64,000 nt of DNA from Colwellia sp. 1_MG-2023 (GTDB taxonomy: Bacteria; Pseudomonadota; Gammaproteobacteria; Enterobacterales; Alteromonadaceae). The position numbers and the translations under genes are program-made. The stretch lies in NCBI RefSeq assembly GCF_030546755.1, contig NZ_JAUOPE010000002.1, positions 62,001 to 126,000 of the forward strand, written 5' to 3'. Of this stretch, positions 15,074 to 25,019 are shown one piece after another (the stretch's first letter is position 1; every line of letters starts with the position of its first letter). The notes below the pieces were generated by a model. It was given only the letters and a program-made list of their open reading frames with translations. It ran no database searches and was not told the DNA's origin.

Positions 15074-17881
15074 ATGAGTCTTTATTTAGAATACATCAAA
15101 GAAATTGAAAATCGTAAAAATGAGCTAGGCTTAGCGCCTAAGCCAATTGATAGTGCAGACCTATTATCAGAAATTATTTCGCAAATTAAAGATCAAAAAA
15201 ATGAGCACAGAGAAGACTCATTAAAGTTCTTCATCTACAACACATTGCCAGGTACAACAAGTGCCGCAGGTGTTAAAGCAGAATTCTTAAAAGAAATTAT
15301 TTTAGGTCAAGAAGTTGTTGCAGAAATTTCAGCTGAATTTGCCTTTGAATTGCTTTCTCACATGAAAGGTGGTCCTTCAATTGAAGCACTGCTTGATTTA
15401 GCACTTAGTGATGACGCATCAGTATCTGCACCTGCATCTGATGTTTTAAAAACTCAAGTATTCTTATACGACGCTGATACAGCTCGTCTTGAAGCGGCTT
15501 ATAAAGCAGGCAACGCAGTTGCCAAAGATATTTTAGAAAGCTACGCACAAGCTGAATTTTTCACAAAATTGCCTGAAGTGAAAGAAAAAGTTGAAGTAGT
15601 AACATATGTAGCAGGTGTAGGTGATATTTCTACAGATTTATTATCTCCTGGTCACCAGTCTCATTCTCGTGCAGACCGTGAGTTACATGGCCAATGTATG
15701 ATCACGCCAGAAGCACAACAAGAAATCGTTGCCCTTCAAAAACAGCATCCTGGCAAGAAAGTTATGCTAGTAGCTGAAAAAGGCACGATGGGTGTAGGTT
15801 CTTCTCGTATGTCGGGTGTAAACAACGTTGCACTTTGGGCAGGTGAGCAAGCGTCTCCTTATGTTCCATTTATCAACATCGCCCCAGTTGTTGCCGGTAC
15901 TAACGGTATCGCACCTATCTTCTTAACAACCGTTGATGTAACCGGTGGTATTGGTCTTGACCTTAAAAACTGGGTTAAGAAAGTAGACGCTGACGGTAAC
16001 ACAGTTACTGACGAAAACGGCGACCCGGTTTTAGAAGAAGCATACTCTGTTGCAACTGGCACAGTGTTAACAATTGATACGAAAACCAAGAAGCTATACA
16101 ACGGCGATAAAGAGTTAGTTGACGTATCTTCTGCATTCACTCCACAAAAAATGGAATTCATGAAAGCAGGCGGTTCTTACGCGGTAACTTTTGGTAAGAA
16201 ATTACAAACATTTGCAGCTGAAACCTTAGGTGTACAAGCGCCAGCAGTTTATGCTCTTGCAAAAGAAGTTTCTCATGAAGGTCAAGGCCTTACAGCCGTA
16301 GAAAAAATCTTCAACCGCAATGCAGTAGGCGTTGCTTCTGATGCGCCTTTACATGCGGGCTCAGACGTTCGTGTTAAAGTAAACATTGTTGGTTCTCAAG
16401 ACACAACAGGTCCTATGACGTGTCAAGAATTAGAAGCAATGGCTGCTTCTACTATCTCAACATCAGTTGACGGGGCCTTCCAATCTGGTTGTCATACAGC
16501 TTCTGTATGGGACAGCAAAGCGAAAGCTAATACTCCTAAGTTAATGGCATTTATGAACGCATTCGGCGTAATCACAGCACGTGATCCGAAAGGTGTTTAT
16601 CATTCTATGACTGACGTTATCCACAAAGTATTGAACGACATCACAATTGATGACCGTGCAATTATCATTGGTGGTGACTCTCATACCCGTATGTCAAAAG
16701 GTGTCGCATTTGGTGCTGACTCAGGCACAGTAGCGATTGCGCTAGCCACAGGTGAATCGGCTATGCCAATTCCAGAGTCTGTGAAAGTTACGTTTAAAGG
16801 CAACATGAAAAGTCATATGGATTTCCGTGACGTAGTTCATGCCACACAAGCGCAAATGCTTAAGCAATTTGGCGGTGAAAACGTCTTCCAAGGCCGTATC
16901 ATTGAAGTACATATTGGTACTTTATTAGCTGACCAAGCATTTACTTTCACTGACTGGACAGCAGAAATGAAAGCGAAGGCTTCAATCTGTATTTCAAATA
17001 ACGAAACACTGATCAAGTCAATTGAGCTTGCTAAGAGCCGTATCCAAATCATGATCAACAAGGGTATGGACAACGAAGCGGGCATGTTAGCGGGTCTAAT
17101 TAAACTTGCTGATGAGCGTATTGCCGGAATCCAATCTGGTGAGCAGCCAGCATTATCGCCAGATGATAATGCTCAATATTACGCAGAAGTGCTTGTAGAT
17201 TTAGATGCGATTGCTGAGCCTATGATTGCTGATCCAGACGTAAATAACGATGATGTCTCTAAGCGTTACACGCACGATGTTATTCGTCCTGTTTCATACT
17301 ATAACGGTAAGCCCGTTGATTTAGGTTTTGTTGGTTCTTGTATGGTACACAAAGGCGATATGCAAATCATCGCACAAATGTTACGTAACCTGGAAAAACA
17401 AAATGGTGCCATCGAATTTAAAGCACCGTTAGTTGTTGCGCCACCAACATACAATATTGTTGATGAGTTAAAAGCAGAAGGCGATTGGGAAATTTTAGAA
17501 AAATACGCTGGTTTCGTATTTGATGATACCAACCCTAAAGGTGCTGCACGTACTAAATACGACAATATCCTTTATCTTGAACGTCCAGGCTGTAACTTAT
17601 GTATGGGTAACCAAGAAAAAGCAGAACCAGGCGATACGGTAATCGCTACTTCTACACGTTTGTTCCAAGGTCGTGTTGTTGCAGATACTGCTGAGAAAAA
17701 AGGTGAGTCTTTACTAGGTTCTACGCCATTAGTTGTACTTTCAACTGTATTGGGTCGTTTCCCAACTATGGATGAGTACACAGCGGCTGTTGAAGGCATT
17801 GACTTAACTCGCTTCACACCACCAACTGAAGCAATGAGCACTAAATACACAACACAAGCTGTGCCGGTTACAGTCGTTTAA
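15074..17881 (+). CDS. acnB: Aconitate hydratase B, long variant
   Basis: AcnB interconverts citrate and isocitrate and often also handles 2-methyl-cis-aconitate. It is 935 residues, about 70 longer than the E. coli enzyme. The N-terminal HEAT-like part ('LEYIKEIENRKNELGLAPKP'), 'GSQDTTGPMT', 'GGDSHTR' and the [4Fe-4S] cysteines C756 ('GSCMVHKG'), C840 and C843 ('GCNLCMGN') are all present. The spacing between C756 and C840 (84) is wider than in E. coli (59). The middle carries an Asp/Asn-rich loop near residues 305-330. AGAGAG precedes the ATG. Orientation is opposite to that expected from the E. coli lpd-acnB order. Confidence 0.95.
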   Translation: MSLYLEYIKEIENRKNELGLAPKPIDSADLLSEIISQIKDQKNEHREDSLKFFIYNTLPGTTSAAGVKAEFLKEIILGQEVVAEISAEFAFELLSHMKGGPSIEALLDLALSDDASVSAPASDVLKTQVFLYDADTARLEAAYKAGNAVAKDILESYAQAEFFTKLPEVKEKVEVVTYVAGVGDISTDLLSPGHQSHSRADRELHGQCMITPEAQQEIVALQKQHPGKKVMLVAEKGTMGVGSSRMSGVNNVALWAGEQASPYVPFINIAPVVAGTNGIAPIFLTTVDVTGGIGLDLKNWVKKVDADGNTVTDENGDPVLEEAYSVATGTVLTIDTKTKKLYNGDKELVDVSSAFTPQKMEFMKAGGSYAVTFGKKLQTFAAETLGVQAPAVYALAKEVSHEGQGLTAVEKIFNRNAVGVASDAPLHAGSDVRVKVNIVGSQDTTGPMTCQELEAMAASTISTSVDGAFQSGCHTASVWDSKAKANTPKLMAFMNAFGVITARDPKGVYHSMTDVIHKVLNDITIDDRAIIIGGDSHTRMSKGVAFGADSGTVAIALATGESAMPIPESVKVTFKGNMKSHMDFRDVVHATQAQMLKQFGGENVFQGRIIEVHIGTLLADQAFTFTDWTAEMKAKASICISNNETLIKSIELAKSRIQIMINKGMDNEAGMLAGLIKLADERIAGIQSGEQPALSPDDNAQYYAEVLVDLDAIAEPMIADPDVNNDDVSKRYTHDVIRPVSYYNGKPVDLGFVGSCMVHKGDMQIIAQMLRNLEKQNGAIEFKAPLVVAPPTYNIVDELKAEGDWEILEKYAGFVFDDTNPKGAARTKYDNILYLERPGCNLCMGNQEKAEPGDTVIATSTRLFQGRVVADTAEKKGESLLGSTPLVVLSTVLGRFPTMDEYTAAVEGIDLTRFTPPTEAMSTKYTTQAVPVTVV

Positions 17882-17918
17882 TTTACAATAATTCGACTTA
17901 CAAACGGTAAAGAAAACA

Positions 17919-17961
17919 TAAGGGTTACTTCTCTATAATATGTAGGAGTAACCTTTTTTCA
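17919..17961 (+). terminator. Terminator of acnB
   Basis: GGTTACT and AGTAACC arms (with inner mismatches) are followed by TTTTTT, 40 bases after the acnB stop. It may also serve the convergent lipoprotein gene. Confidence 0.75.
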
Positions 17962-17964
17962 TTG

Positions 17965-18297
17965 CTATTTTTTAGGACACTCTATTATCGCCTTTAAGTC
18001 AGGTTGAATATAGCTTTTAGCAACGTCCTTATCATAAAACCCTTCGACACCTTCTATTACTTCAAGTTTATAACCATACCCCTGGCACACATCTAAAGCA
18101 TAACGTAATAAGAATGAAGAAAGTTGAGAAAATCGTGTCTGTTTTTTTCGATGAATTACAACTTGATAAACGTTTTCAGCTAATTGCTCTTGTTTGAATT
18201 GTAAATCATGATCAAAATCCCAATTATTTGAATCATTTTTCATCAATGTACAAGAAGTAATTTGTAAGCATAAAATTAACACAAAAAATCTCATCAT
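17965..18297 (-). CDS. Small lipoprotein
   Basis: 110 residues with a lipoprotein signal: 'MMRFFVLILCLQITSC' gives a lipobox ending at Cys16, so the mature protein starts at the lipidated cysteine. The mature part has 'RFSQLSSFLLRYALDVCQGYG', which recalls the conserved core of the CC0125/CC1285 lipoprotein family, although I am only moderately sure of this match. AGGAG lies before the ATG pair (the start is 18297 or 18294). It is monocistronic, convergent with acnB and divergent from the OmpA-type gene. Function unknown. Confidence 0.7.
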   Translation of the reverse strand: MMRFFVLILCLQITSCTLMKNDSNNWDFDHDLQFKQEQLAENVYQVVIHRKKQTRFSQLSSFLLRYALDVCQGYGYKLEVIEGVEGFYDKDVAKSYIQPDLKAIIECPKK

Positions 18298-18497
18298 CTA
18301 TCTCTCCTCATCCTGTTTCAGTTTTAATAACTGCCTTTAAAGAATATAACACATTGCACACTTTCCATTACTTTTTCGGTAATTTAACAACTTTTTATAT
18401 GGATTTTGTAAATATTTATATCACTTGCTCTAATGAATAAAGTAAAATACACCTAATTGACATACTTCATTTTGACGACAAAAAAGGAATATATTTA

Positions 18498-19583
18498 ATG
18501 CGTCTATTTAATGCGACAAGACTTTGCCAAGCCATTTGTTTTACAACTTTATCGCTATCTGTTTCAGCAACGGAACAGCCAGATGCTGATTCTTTAGTAG
18601 GAAACACTTACCTTGGTGGACATTTAACTTATATCAAAACAGATTTAGATCGATTATTTACCACAGACAGCAAATCAGCTATCGATGGTGCAGCTGGGTT
18701 TGGTGGCGAATTTGGTTATCGTATTTCACCATTTTACGAAGCACGTTTATCGTTATCAAAGTTAAATATTGATACTGGCCATAAGGGTTTTGACGTACCA
18801 TCAGGTTCAAGTACTGCTTTTGATTTATTATACTTTCCAAATAAAGCTAATTTTTATGTTGTTGCCGGCGCTGACTTTTTAGATATTGATCATTCAAATT
18901 TATCTGCTGATTTAGGCTTAGGTTATCGCCATTACCTGAGTGAGAACACCGCGCTTTATGTTGAAGGGAAAAGTCATTATCAATTAGATGATCATTATGT
19001 TGATTATTCTTCTAAAATTGGTTTTGTTTATTATTTTGGTACTAAGCCTGCACCAATTAAACGCGCTAAACCAGTTGCAGCCCAACCAACTAACCAAACA
19101 GTTGCCACGTCAAAAGACTCTGACTCGGATGGTGTTTTCGATTCAAAAGATCAATGTTCGAATACGCCAATGACTGATAAAGTTGATACCAATGGTTGTA
19201 CTATATTTACTGAACAACAAGAAACGATTAACTTAATTGTTAACTTCGCCAATAATAAAAGTGATGTCGACGAGCAATATTTATCTGAAATTGCTCGCGT
19301 TGCTGATTTTATGAAGCAATATCCTCACGTTGATTTAACCATAAATGGCCACACTTCTTCTGTTGGGGAAGCTGACTACAATCAGCAACTTTCTGAAAAA
19401 CGTGCTCAAGCTATTGTCGATGTACTAGTGAATAACTTTGCTCTAGAACAAAGTCGATTAACGGCAATTGGTCACGGTGAAGCACAATTAGTGAATGAAG
19501 CGAATACCCCTGCGGCTCATGCGCAAAACCGACGTATTCAAGCAAAAGTTCAAACCACTAAGAAAGTTGCGATAAAAAGATAA
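18498..19583 (+). CDS. OmpA-family outer-membrane protein
   Basis: 361 residues: signal peptide (cleavage near 'SVSA', residue 25), an eight-strand-type beta-barrel region (about 30-180) ending in 'IGFVYYFG', a short linker with one type-3 thrombospondin calcium-binding repeat ('DSDSDGVFDSKDQC', then 'DTNGC'), and a C-terminal OmpA peptidoglycan-binding domain (about 235-355; 'NGHTSSVGEADYNQQLSEKR' and 'HAQNRRIQAKV'). It anchors the outer membrane to peptidoglycan and may have surface roles. AAGGAA before the ATG. Monocistronic with a strong terminator. Confidence 0.93.
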   Translation: MRLFNATRLCQAICFTTLSLSVSATEQPDADSLVGNTYLGGHLTYIKTDLDRLFTTDSKSAIDGAAGFGGEFGYRISPFYEARLSLSKLNIDTGHKGFDVPSGSSTAFDLLYFPNKANFYVVAGADFLDIDHSNLSADLGLGYRHYLSENTALYVEGKSHYQLDDHYVDYSSKIGFVYYFGTKPAPIKRAKPVAAQPTNQTVATSKDSDSDGVFDSKDQCSNTPMTDKVDTNGCTIFTEQQETINLIVNFANNKSDVDEQYLSEIARVADFMKQYPHVDLTINGHTSSVGEADYNQQLSEKRAQAIVDVLVNNFALEQSRLTAIGHGEAQLVNEANTPAAHAQNRRIQAKVQTTKKVAIKR

Positions 19584-19609
19584 TTTAACGCCACTAGCAA
19601 GCTTAATAT

Positions 19610-19635
19610 AAAGCCAGCATTACGCTGGCTTTTTC
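19610..19635. terminator. Terminator between ompA-like gene and S9 peptidase gene
   Basis: AAAGCCAGC and GCTGGCTTT arms with a T tract. It lies between convergent genes. The same core sequence recurs inverted at 21653-21680. Confidence 0.9.
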
Positions 19636-19651
19636 AATTCAATAATATTGA

Positions 19652-21601
19652 TTAATTGGGTAAGTGTTTTGATAAAAAAGCATCTAACTCACTAAAAGCT
19701 TTTAATCTATTTTCCGATTCATCTAAGTAATGGGTGCCATGCTTAAACTCTACATACTTTACCTTTAACCCTGCTGACTTAGCTTTATCGTAAAATTCTT
19801 TTGATTGATTTAACCTCACTTGAGTATCGTGCGTGCCATGCAACAATAAAATTGGGGCTTTAATTTTATTTAAATGATATATCGCTGAATTCTTTTTTAA
19901 AGTATCCGCTATTTCATCATTAGTAGGGTCACCAATAGTGTTTACTATATGGGCTCGAATACCACCTTCCCATTTATAATCTTTCTCAGCAAGCTCTAAT
20001 AAATCACTGACCCCAGCAATGCTAATAATGCATTTGTATTTATCAGGTTGTTGAAAAGCAGCAGTCAACGCTGCATATCCGCCATAACTGTAACCAGCGA
20101 AACACGCATTTTCTTCATCCACTAAATTTTTAGCATGCAACCATTGTATACCGTCATAGAGATCCTCTTGCATTTTCTGTCCCCATTCGTGATAACCAGA
20201 AGTTTGGAAATCAGAACCAAACCCTCCAGAGCCTCTATAATTGACTTGTAATACCGCAAAGCCTTTATGGGTAAAAAACTGTACATAAGGATCGAAGTAT
20301 TGGTAATCTCGAATACCTATCGGTCCACCGTGAGGCCATATAATTAATGGTGGTTTCGTTGCCATATTTTTAATTGGCATAGTCAAATAACCGCTTAATG
20401 AAACACCATCTCGTGCCTCAAAATTTATCGGTATAACATTCGCGAGCGGCTGATTTTCAAGATAAGGATATTGGCTGAACCATAGGCCACCTTTTTTATT
20501 TTCTAGATCTAACCAAAAAAACTTTGTCGGACTATTATCTTTTGCTGCGAAAATAAGCAATTTAGTATCATCTTTGTTTTTACTGTAAATATTGGTATAA
20601 AAGCCTTTGAACGTATTATTTACAATTTTTGCTAATTGGTTATTTTTTTCTGAAAAATAATGATCTTGACGGAAGTGTTCAAAATACGTGGCACCGATAA
20701 TTTCATCACGATCGGTATTATAAATAACATTATTTACATCGTATTTTTCATGACCATAAATTAGCTTAGTATATTCTCCATTAACAATATCGTATTCCCA
20801 CAGTGACTTTCGACGAGTTTCATGATCCGTTAACACAATCAATTTATTGCCTTCAATAGCGATAGGTAAAAAAGTTTCTCCTTCAAAAGCTTTTTGTTTA
20901 TGCAATAACTTCCAATCATCTTTTTCGGTGTTTCGGTGCCATATCGTTCTTATTTCGGGGTCTTCTTTGAGGGAGCCATAACCAAAGGTTACTTCATCGT
21001 TTTCATTAACTACCCAATTAAACACGTTATATCTGTTCGCAAATAATTTAGTAAACTGACCATCGTAAACATTTACTTTATAGACAACCTGAGCCTCATC
21101 TCTCACATCATACATTTGTAATAAAACATGCTCTTTATCATCTTTAAGTAATGACACTAAATTAATATCCGCCATCGCTCTTTTTTCCCAAGGAGCAAGG
21201 TCTTTAACGACCTTTGTTTTCAATTCACGTATTTCTTTACCATCTATTCCAACAGAAAAAATACGATTCATTCTAAAATATCTATTGACTATTTTTTCAG
21301 AATAACTGGCTGAAATAAGTAGCCTATTATTATTTGCCCAATAAATATTTTCGATCCTATCTTCAGATTTTCTCAGTTGAACTAGCGTAGAAATTTCAGT
21401 TGAAGCAAACTCGCTTAACACTACTTTAGGGCCATCTTGCGAATTAAAGACTGACGCAATGTATTTACCATTGGGTGAAACAGTAGGTGATTCGAGCATA
21501 GGTAAATGACCGAATTCTTTATAAGTTAAGGGGGTGTTTTTTGCAAAAGCAACGGCTGACATCAATGCCATCACTACAGTTATGTATATGATATATCTCA
21601 T
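19652..21601 (-). CDS. Prolyl-oligopeptidase-family (S9) serine peptidase, secreted
   Basis: From the ATG at 21601 (AAGGAAG directly upstream) the protein is 649 residues with a Sec signal peptide ('MRYIIYITVVMALMSAVAFA'). A beta-propeller-like N-terminal part ('GHLPMLESPTVSPNGKYIAS') precedes an alpha/beta-hydrolase catalytic domain (about 400-640). The triad is visible: Ser in 'GYSYGGYAAL', Asp in 'LLHGTHDTQV' and His in 'FKHGTHYLDE'. Such enzymes release short peptides, often acyl-aminoacyl or dipeptidyl type; the exact specificity is unknown. It probably helps digest peptides in the periplasm. A start at 21634 would put extra polar residues before the signal. Confidence 0.93.
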   Translation of the reverse strand: MRYIIYITVVMALMSAVAFAKNTPLTYKEFGHLPMLESPTVSPNGKYIASVFNSQDGPKVVLSEFASTEISTLVQLRKSEDRIENIYWANNNRLLISASYSEKIVNRYFRMNRIFSVGIDGKEIRELKTKVVKDLAPWEKRAMADINLVSLLKDDKEHVLLQMYDVRDEAQVVYKVNVYDGQFTKLFANRYNVFNWVVNENDEVTFGYGSLKEDPEIRTIWHRNTEKDDWKLLHKQKAFEGETFLPIAIEGNKLIVLTDHETRRKSLWEYDIVNGEYTKLIYGHEKYDVNNVIYNTDRDEIIGATYFEHFRQDHYFSEKNNQLAKIVNNTFKGFYTNIYSKNKDDTKLLIFAAKDNSPTKFFWLDLENKKGGLWFSQYPYLENQPLANVIPINFEARDGVSLSGYLTMPIKNMATKPPLIIWPHGGPIGIRDYQYFDPYVQFFTHKGFAVLQVNYRGSGGFGSDFQTSGYHEWGQKMQEDLYDGIQWLHAKNLVDEENACFAGYSYGGYAALTAAFQQPDKYKCIISIAGVSDLLELAEKDYKWEGGIRAHIVNTIGDPTNDEIADTLKKNSAIYHLNKIKAPILLLHGTHDTQVRLNQSKEFYDKAKSAGLKVKYVEFKHGTHYLDESENRLKAFSELDAFLSKHLPN

Positions 21602-21652
21602 ATTCTTCCTTGAATAATTTAAATGTATTAACATATTAAAGTTAATAAAAGT

Positions 21653-21680
21653 AAAAAGCCAGCGTAATGCTGGCTTTTTA
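21653..21680 (-). terminator. Terminator of lpd
   Basis: AAAAAGCCAGC and GCTGGCTTTTT arms, 24 bases beyond the lpd stop. The core is identical to the terminator at 19610-19635 in inverted orientation. Confidence 0.9.
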
Positions 21681-21703
21681 AATCATCTTTTATACAGTAT
21701 TCA

Positions 21704-23134
21704 TTACTTTTTCTTTTTAACGGCTTTAGCGTTAGGTAAATCAGTAATTGAACCCTCAAAAATTTCAGCGGCTAAACCAATTGATTCGTTTAACGTTGGG
21801 TGAGCATGAATAGTTAAACCAACATCTTCAGCATCAGCGCCCATTTCAACCGCTAAACAAATTTCGCCTAGCATTTCACCAGCATTGATACCAACGATAG
21901 CACCGCCAAGTACTCGGCCAGTTTCTTTTTCGAAGATCATCTTAGTTTTACCTTCAGTACGTGCTGATGCAATAGCACGACCAGAAGCAGCCCACGGGAA
22001 GTTGGCAACTTCAATATTTAAACCTTGCTCTTTCGCTTCGCGCTCAGTAACACCAACCCATGCCATTTCAGGATCAGTATATGCAATTGAAGGAATACAA
22101 CGTGGGTCAAATACGTGTTTCTTACCAGCGATAACTTCAGCAGCAACATGTGCTTCATGAACCGCTTTATGTGCAAGCATAGGTTGACCAACTACATCGC
22201 CAATGGCGAAAATGTTGTTTACGTTAGTACGTAATTCGTTAGAAACATTAATGAAACCACGCTCATCTACATTTACGCCTGCTTTATCAGCAGCCACTAA
22301 GTGACCATTGGGCTTACGGCCAACGGCAACTAAAATCTTGTCATAACGAACTTGTTCAGCAGGAGCATTTTTGCCTTCAAAAGTCACGTATAAACCGTCA
22401 TCTTTTGCGTCAACAGCAACGACTTTAGTAGACAACATGATGTTGAATTTTTTCTTGTTGAAATTGGTGTAAATTTTAACGATATCTTTATCAGCAGCTG
22501 GCACTAATTGGTCAGCAAACTCAACTACTGACACGTTAGAACCTAAGGCACTATAAACAGTTCCCATTTCTAAACCAATAATACCACCACCAAGTACTAA
22601 CATTTCACCCGGTACGTCTTCTAATTCTAGAGCGCCCGTTGAATCAATCACACGTGGGTCATCGTTTGGAATAAATGGTAAGTCGATTACTGAAGAACCA
22701 CAGGCGATAATTGCATTATCAAACGTAATAGTCGTCTTGCCATCAGCGCCTTCAACTTCAATAGTTTTATCAGAAGTGAATTTACCAAAACCAGTAACAG
22801 TTTTAACTTTACGTGCTTTAGACATACCGCCTAAGCCACCAGTTAATTGTCCAATAACGTCTTCTTTCCAACTACGAATTTTATCTAGGTCAATTTTAGG
22901 TTGACCAAATGTTACCCCATGAGATGCCATAGCTGCTGCATCATCAATAACTTTAGCTACGTGAAGTAATGCTTTTGAAGGAATACAACCAACATTTAAA
23001 CAAACACCACCTAATGTAGCGCGACTTTCCACTAAAACTACATCTAAACCTAAATCAGCGGCACGAAATGCTGCTGAATAACCACCTGGACCTGCACCTA
23101 AAACGACTACTTGAGTTTTAATTTCGTTACTCAT
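21704..23134 (-). CDS. lpdA: Dihydrolipoyl dehydrogenase (E3)
   Basis: Reoxidises dihydrolipoamide of the pyruvate and 2-oxoglutarate dehydrogenase complexes, reducing NAD+. 476 residues: FAD-binding 'GAGPGGYSAAFRAADLG' at the N-terminus, redox-active disulfide C45/C50 in 'GGVCLNVGCIPSKALL', NAD-binding 'VLGGGIIGLEMGTVY', and the dimer-interface His-Glu motif 'HAHPTLNES'. It follows aceF, but a terminator hairpin at 23287-23321 and a 200-bp gap imply its own promoter, which suits an E3 shared by several complexes. Confidence 0.98.
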   Translation of the reverse strand: MSNEIKTQVVVLGAGPGGYSAAFRAADLGLDVVLVESRATLGGVCLNVGCIPSKALLHVAKVIDDAAAMASHGVTFGQPKIDLDKIRSWKEDVIGQLTGGLGGMSKARKVKTVTGFGKFTSDKTIEVEGADGKTTITFDNAIIACGSSVIDLPFIPNDDPRVIDSTGALELEDVPGEMLVLGGGIIGLEMGTVYSALGSNVSVVEFADQLVPAADKDIVKIYTNFNKKKFNIMLSTKVVAVDAKDDGLYVTFEGKNAPAEQVRYDKILVAVGRKPNGHLVAADKAGVNVDERGFINVSNELRTNVNNIFAIGDVVGQPMLAHKAVHEAHVAAEVIAGKKHVFDPRCIPSIAYTDPEMAWVGVTEREAKEQGLNIEVANFPWAASGRAIASARTEGKTKMIFEKETGRVLGGAIVGINAGEMLGEICLAVEMGADAEDVGLTIHAHPTLNESIGLAAEIFEGSITDLPNAKAVKKKK

Positions 23135-23286
23135 GCTAACCTCAATTACCTTGTTGTTTTGTCACTTACCACTTTAATTACAACATTAAGCAGCAAATAT
23201 AAATTTTTATGATTTTTCTGGGCGAAATTTTACTTAAACTCGCACCAAATCGCTATCTTTAATCGTATCTTCTTTGACCAAAGTAG

Positions 23287-23321
23287 TAAAAAGTGAGAAA
23301 GATTGTCTCATTCTCACTTTT
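23287..23321 (-). terminator. Terminator of aceF
   Basis: GTGAGAA and TTCTCAC arms inside A/T runs, 14 bases after the aceF stop. Read leftwards the stem is followed by TTTTT. Confidence 0.8.
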
Positions 23322-23334
23322 TTTATCACTACTT

Positions 23335-24999
23335 TTACAAGATTAATTTACGAATATCGCTCATCACACCTGCTAAATGTACCGTAAATCGTGCTGCTAA
23401 CGCTCCATCAATCACACGATGATCATATGACATAGATAACGGTAACATTAATTTAGGTTCAAAATCTTTACCATTCCATTTAGGTTTCATTTCAGATTTA
23501 GAAACACCTAAAATAGCGACTTCTGGCGCATTAACGATTGGCGTAAATGCAGTTCCACCTATGCCACCTAAACTTGAAATAGTAAAACAGCCACCTTGCA
23601 TATCAGCCGCTTTTAATTTTCCTTCACGTGCTTTAATACTGATTTCAAGTAATTCACGAGATAATTCATGAATACCTTTTTTATCAACATCACGTACCAC
23701 AGGAACAACTAAACCATTAGGCGTATCTACAGCGACACCAATGTGAATGTATTTTTTCAAAATCAAACTTTCACCGTCTTCACTCAAACTTGAGTTAAAT
23801 GTTGGGAAAGTTTTCAGCGCATCCGCTGCTGCTTTTAAAATAAAGACTAAAGGCGTAATTTTAAAACCAAGCTTTTGCTTTTCACATACCACATTTTGCT
23901 CTTTTCTGAATGCTTCAACATTAGTAATGTCAGCTTCATCAAATTGCGTTACATGTGGAATAGTGACCCAGTTTTTATGCAAGAACGGGCCAGATATTTT
24001 TTGAATACGTGATAATTCTTTTGTTTCAATTTCACCAAATTTAGAGAAATCGACAGGCTTACTTGCAACAACTTGTAAACCACCACTACCGCCTGCTACC
24101 GAATTAGAAGCGCTTGCTTTAGGACGAGACAATTCATATTTAACAAAAGATTGCACATCTTCTTTTAAGATACGGTTTTTATTACCTGTACCTTTCACTA
24201 AGGTTAAATCTACACCAAACTCACGAGCTAAACGACGAATAGAAGGTGAAGTATAAATTGCTCCTGAAGATTTCACACCCGATTGAGGATGATGAGGAAC
24301 AGGCGCAGCTTTCTTTTCAACCGGCGCAGTAGTAGCTTCAGCTTTAGGTGCTTGTGCAACTGGTGCAGGCGCAGCAGGTTGTTCAATTGCCGCAGGAGCT
24401 CCACTGTTAGTTTCTAATTTAATCACTAACGAGCCCTGCTTAACTTTATCGCCCGTAGCCACTAATACTTCTTTCACAATACCGGCATGTGAAGAAGGTA
24501 CATCCATGGTTGCTTTGTCAGTTTCTAAGGTAATTAAACCATCTTCTTCTGCAATTTCATCACCTACAGCAATTAAAACATCAATGACATCTACTTCGCC
24601 ATCTTCACCAATATCAGGCACTACAACATCAATCACTTCACTTCCGCCAGTAGCAACAGGAGCTGCGGCTGGAGCTTCTGCAATGGGTGCTGGCTCTGCG
24701 GGTGTTTCTACTACAGGAGCTGGCTCAGGCTCAGCAGCTGGCGCTTCTTCAGCTGAACCGCCCGCAACTTTCATTTCACCAATTAAATCACCTTCTTTGA
24801 TTTTGTCACCAACGGCAACATTTAACGCCGTTAGTTCACCTGCAACGGGGGCAGGAATATCCATAGAGGCTTTATCCGTTTCAACTGTAACAATACCTTC
24901 ATCAGCTTCTAAGGTATCGCCAACGGCAAAACAAATTTCAATTACTTCAACTTCGTCACCACCAACATCTGGGACTAGTATTTGTTGAATATCAGACAT
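23335..24999 (-). CDS. aceF: Pyruvate dehydrogenase E2, dihydrolipoyl acetyltransferase
   Basis: Transfers acetyl groups from lipoyl arms to CoA and forms the core of the complex. 554 residues with two lipoyl domains (about 5-78, lysine in 'VETDKASMD', and about 122-196, lysine in 'LETDKATMD'), joined by Ala/Pro/Glu-rich linkers, then the E3/E1-binding domain ('[15 protein letters not shown]') and the catalytic domain with '[10 protein letters not shown]'. E. coli has three lipoyl domains, so this is the two-domain form. TAGGAG before the ATG. It begins 20 bases after aceE. Confidence 0.97.
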   Translation of the reverse strand: MSDIQQILVPDVGGDEVEVIEICFAVGDTLEADEGIVTVETDKASMDIPAPVAGELTALNVAVGDKIKEGDLIGEMKVAGGSAEEAPAAEPEPAPVVETPAEPAPIAEAPAAAPVATGGSEVIDVVVPDIGEDGEVDVIDVLIAVGDEIAEEDGLITLETDKATMDVPSSHAGIVKEVLVATGDKVKQGSLVIKLETNSGAPAAIEQPAAPAPVAQAPKAEATTAPVEKKAAPVPHHPQSGVKSSGAIYTSPSIRRLAREFGVDLTLVKGTGNKNRILKEDVQSFVKYELSRPKASASNSVAGGSGGLQVVASKPVDFSKFGEIETKELSRIQKISGPFLHKNWVTIPHVTQFDEADITNVEAFRKEQNVVCEKQKLGFKITPLVFILKAAADALKTFPTFNSSLSEDGESLILKKYIHIGVAVDTPNGLVVPVVRDVDKKGIHELSRELLEISIKAREGKLKAADMQGGCFTISSLGGIGGTAFTPIVNAPEVAILGVSKSEMKPKWNGKDFEPKLMLPLSMSYDHRVIDGALAARFTVHLAGVMSDIRKLIL

Positions 25000-25019
25000 A
25001 ATAATTCTCCTAGTCCTTA

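Noticed and set aside
24506-24988. Long plus-strand open frame opposite the aceF lipoyl domains
   Set aside because: It is Ser/Thr/Ala/Pro low complexity, antisense to a certain gene, and has no ribosome-binding site. It is a shadow of the biased lipoyl and linker codons.
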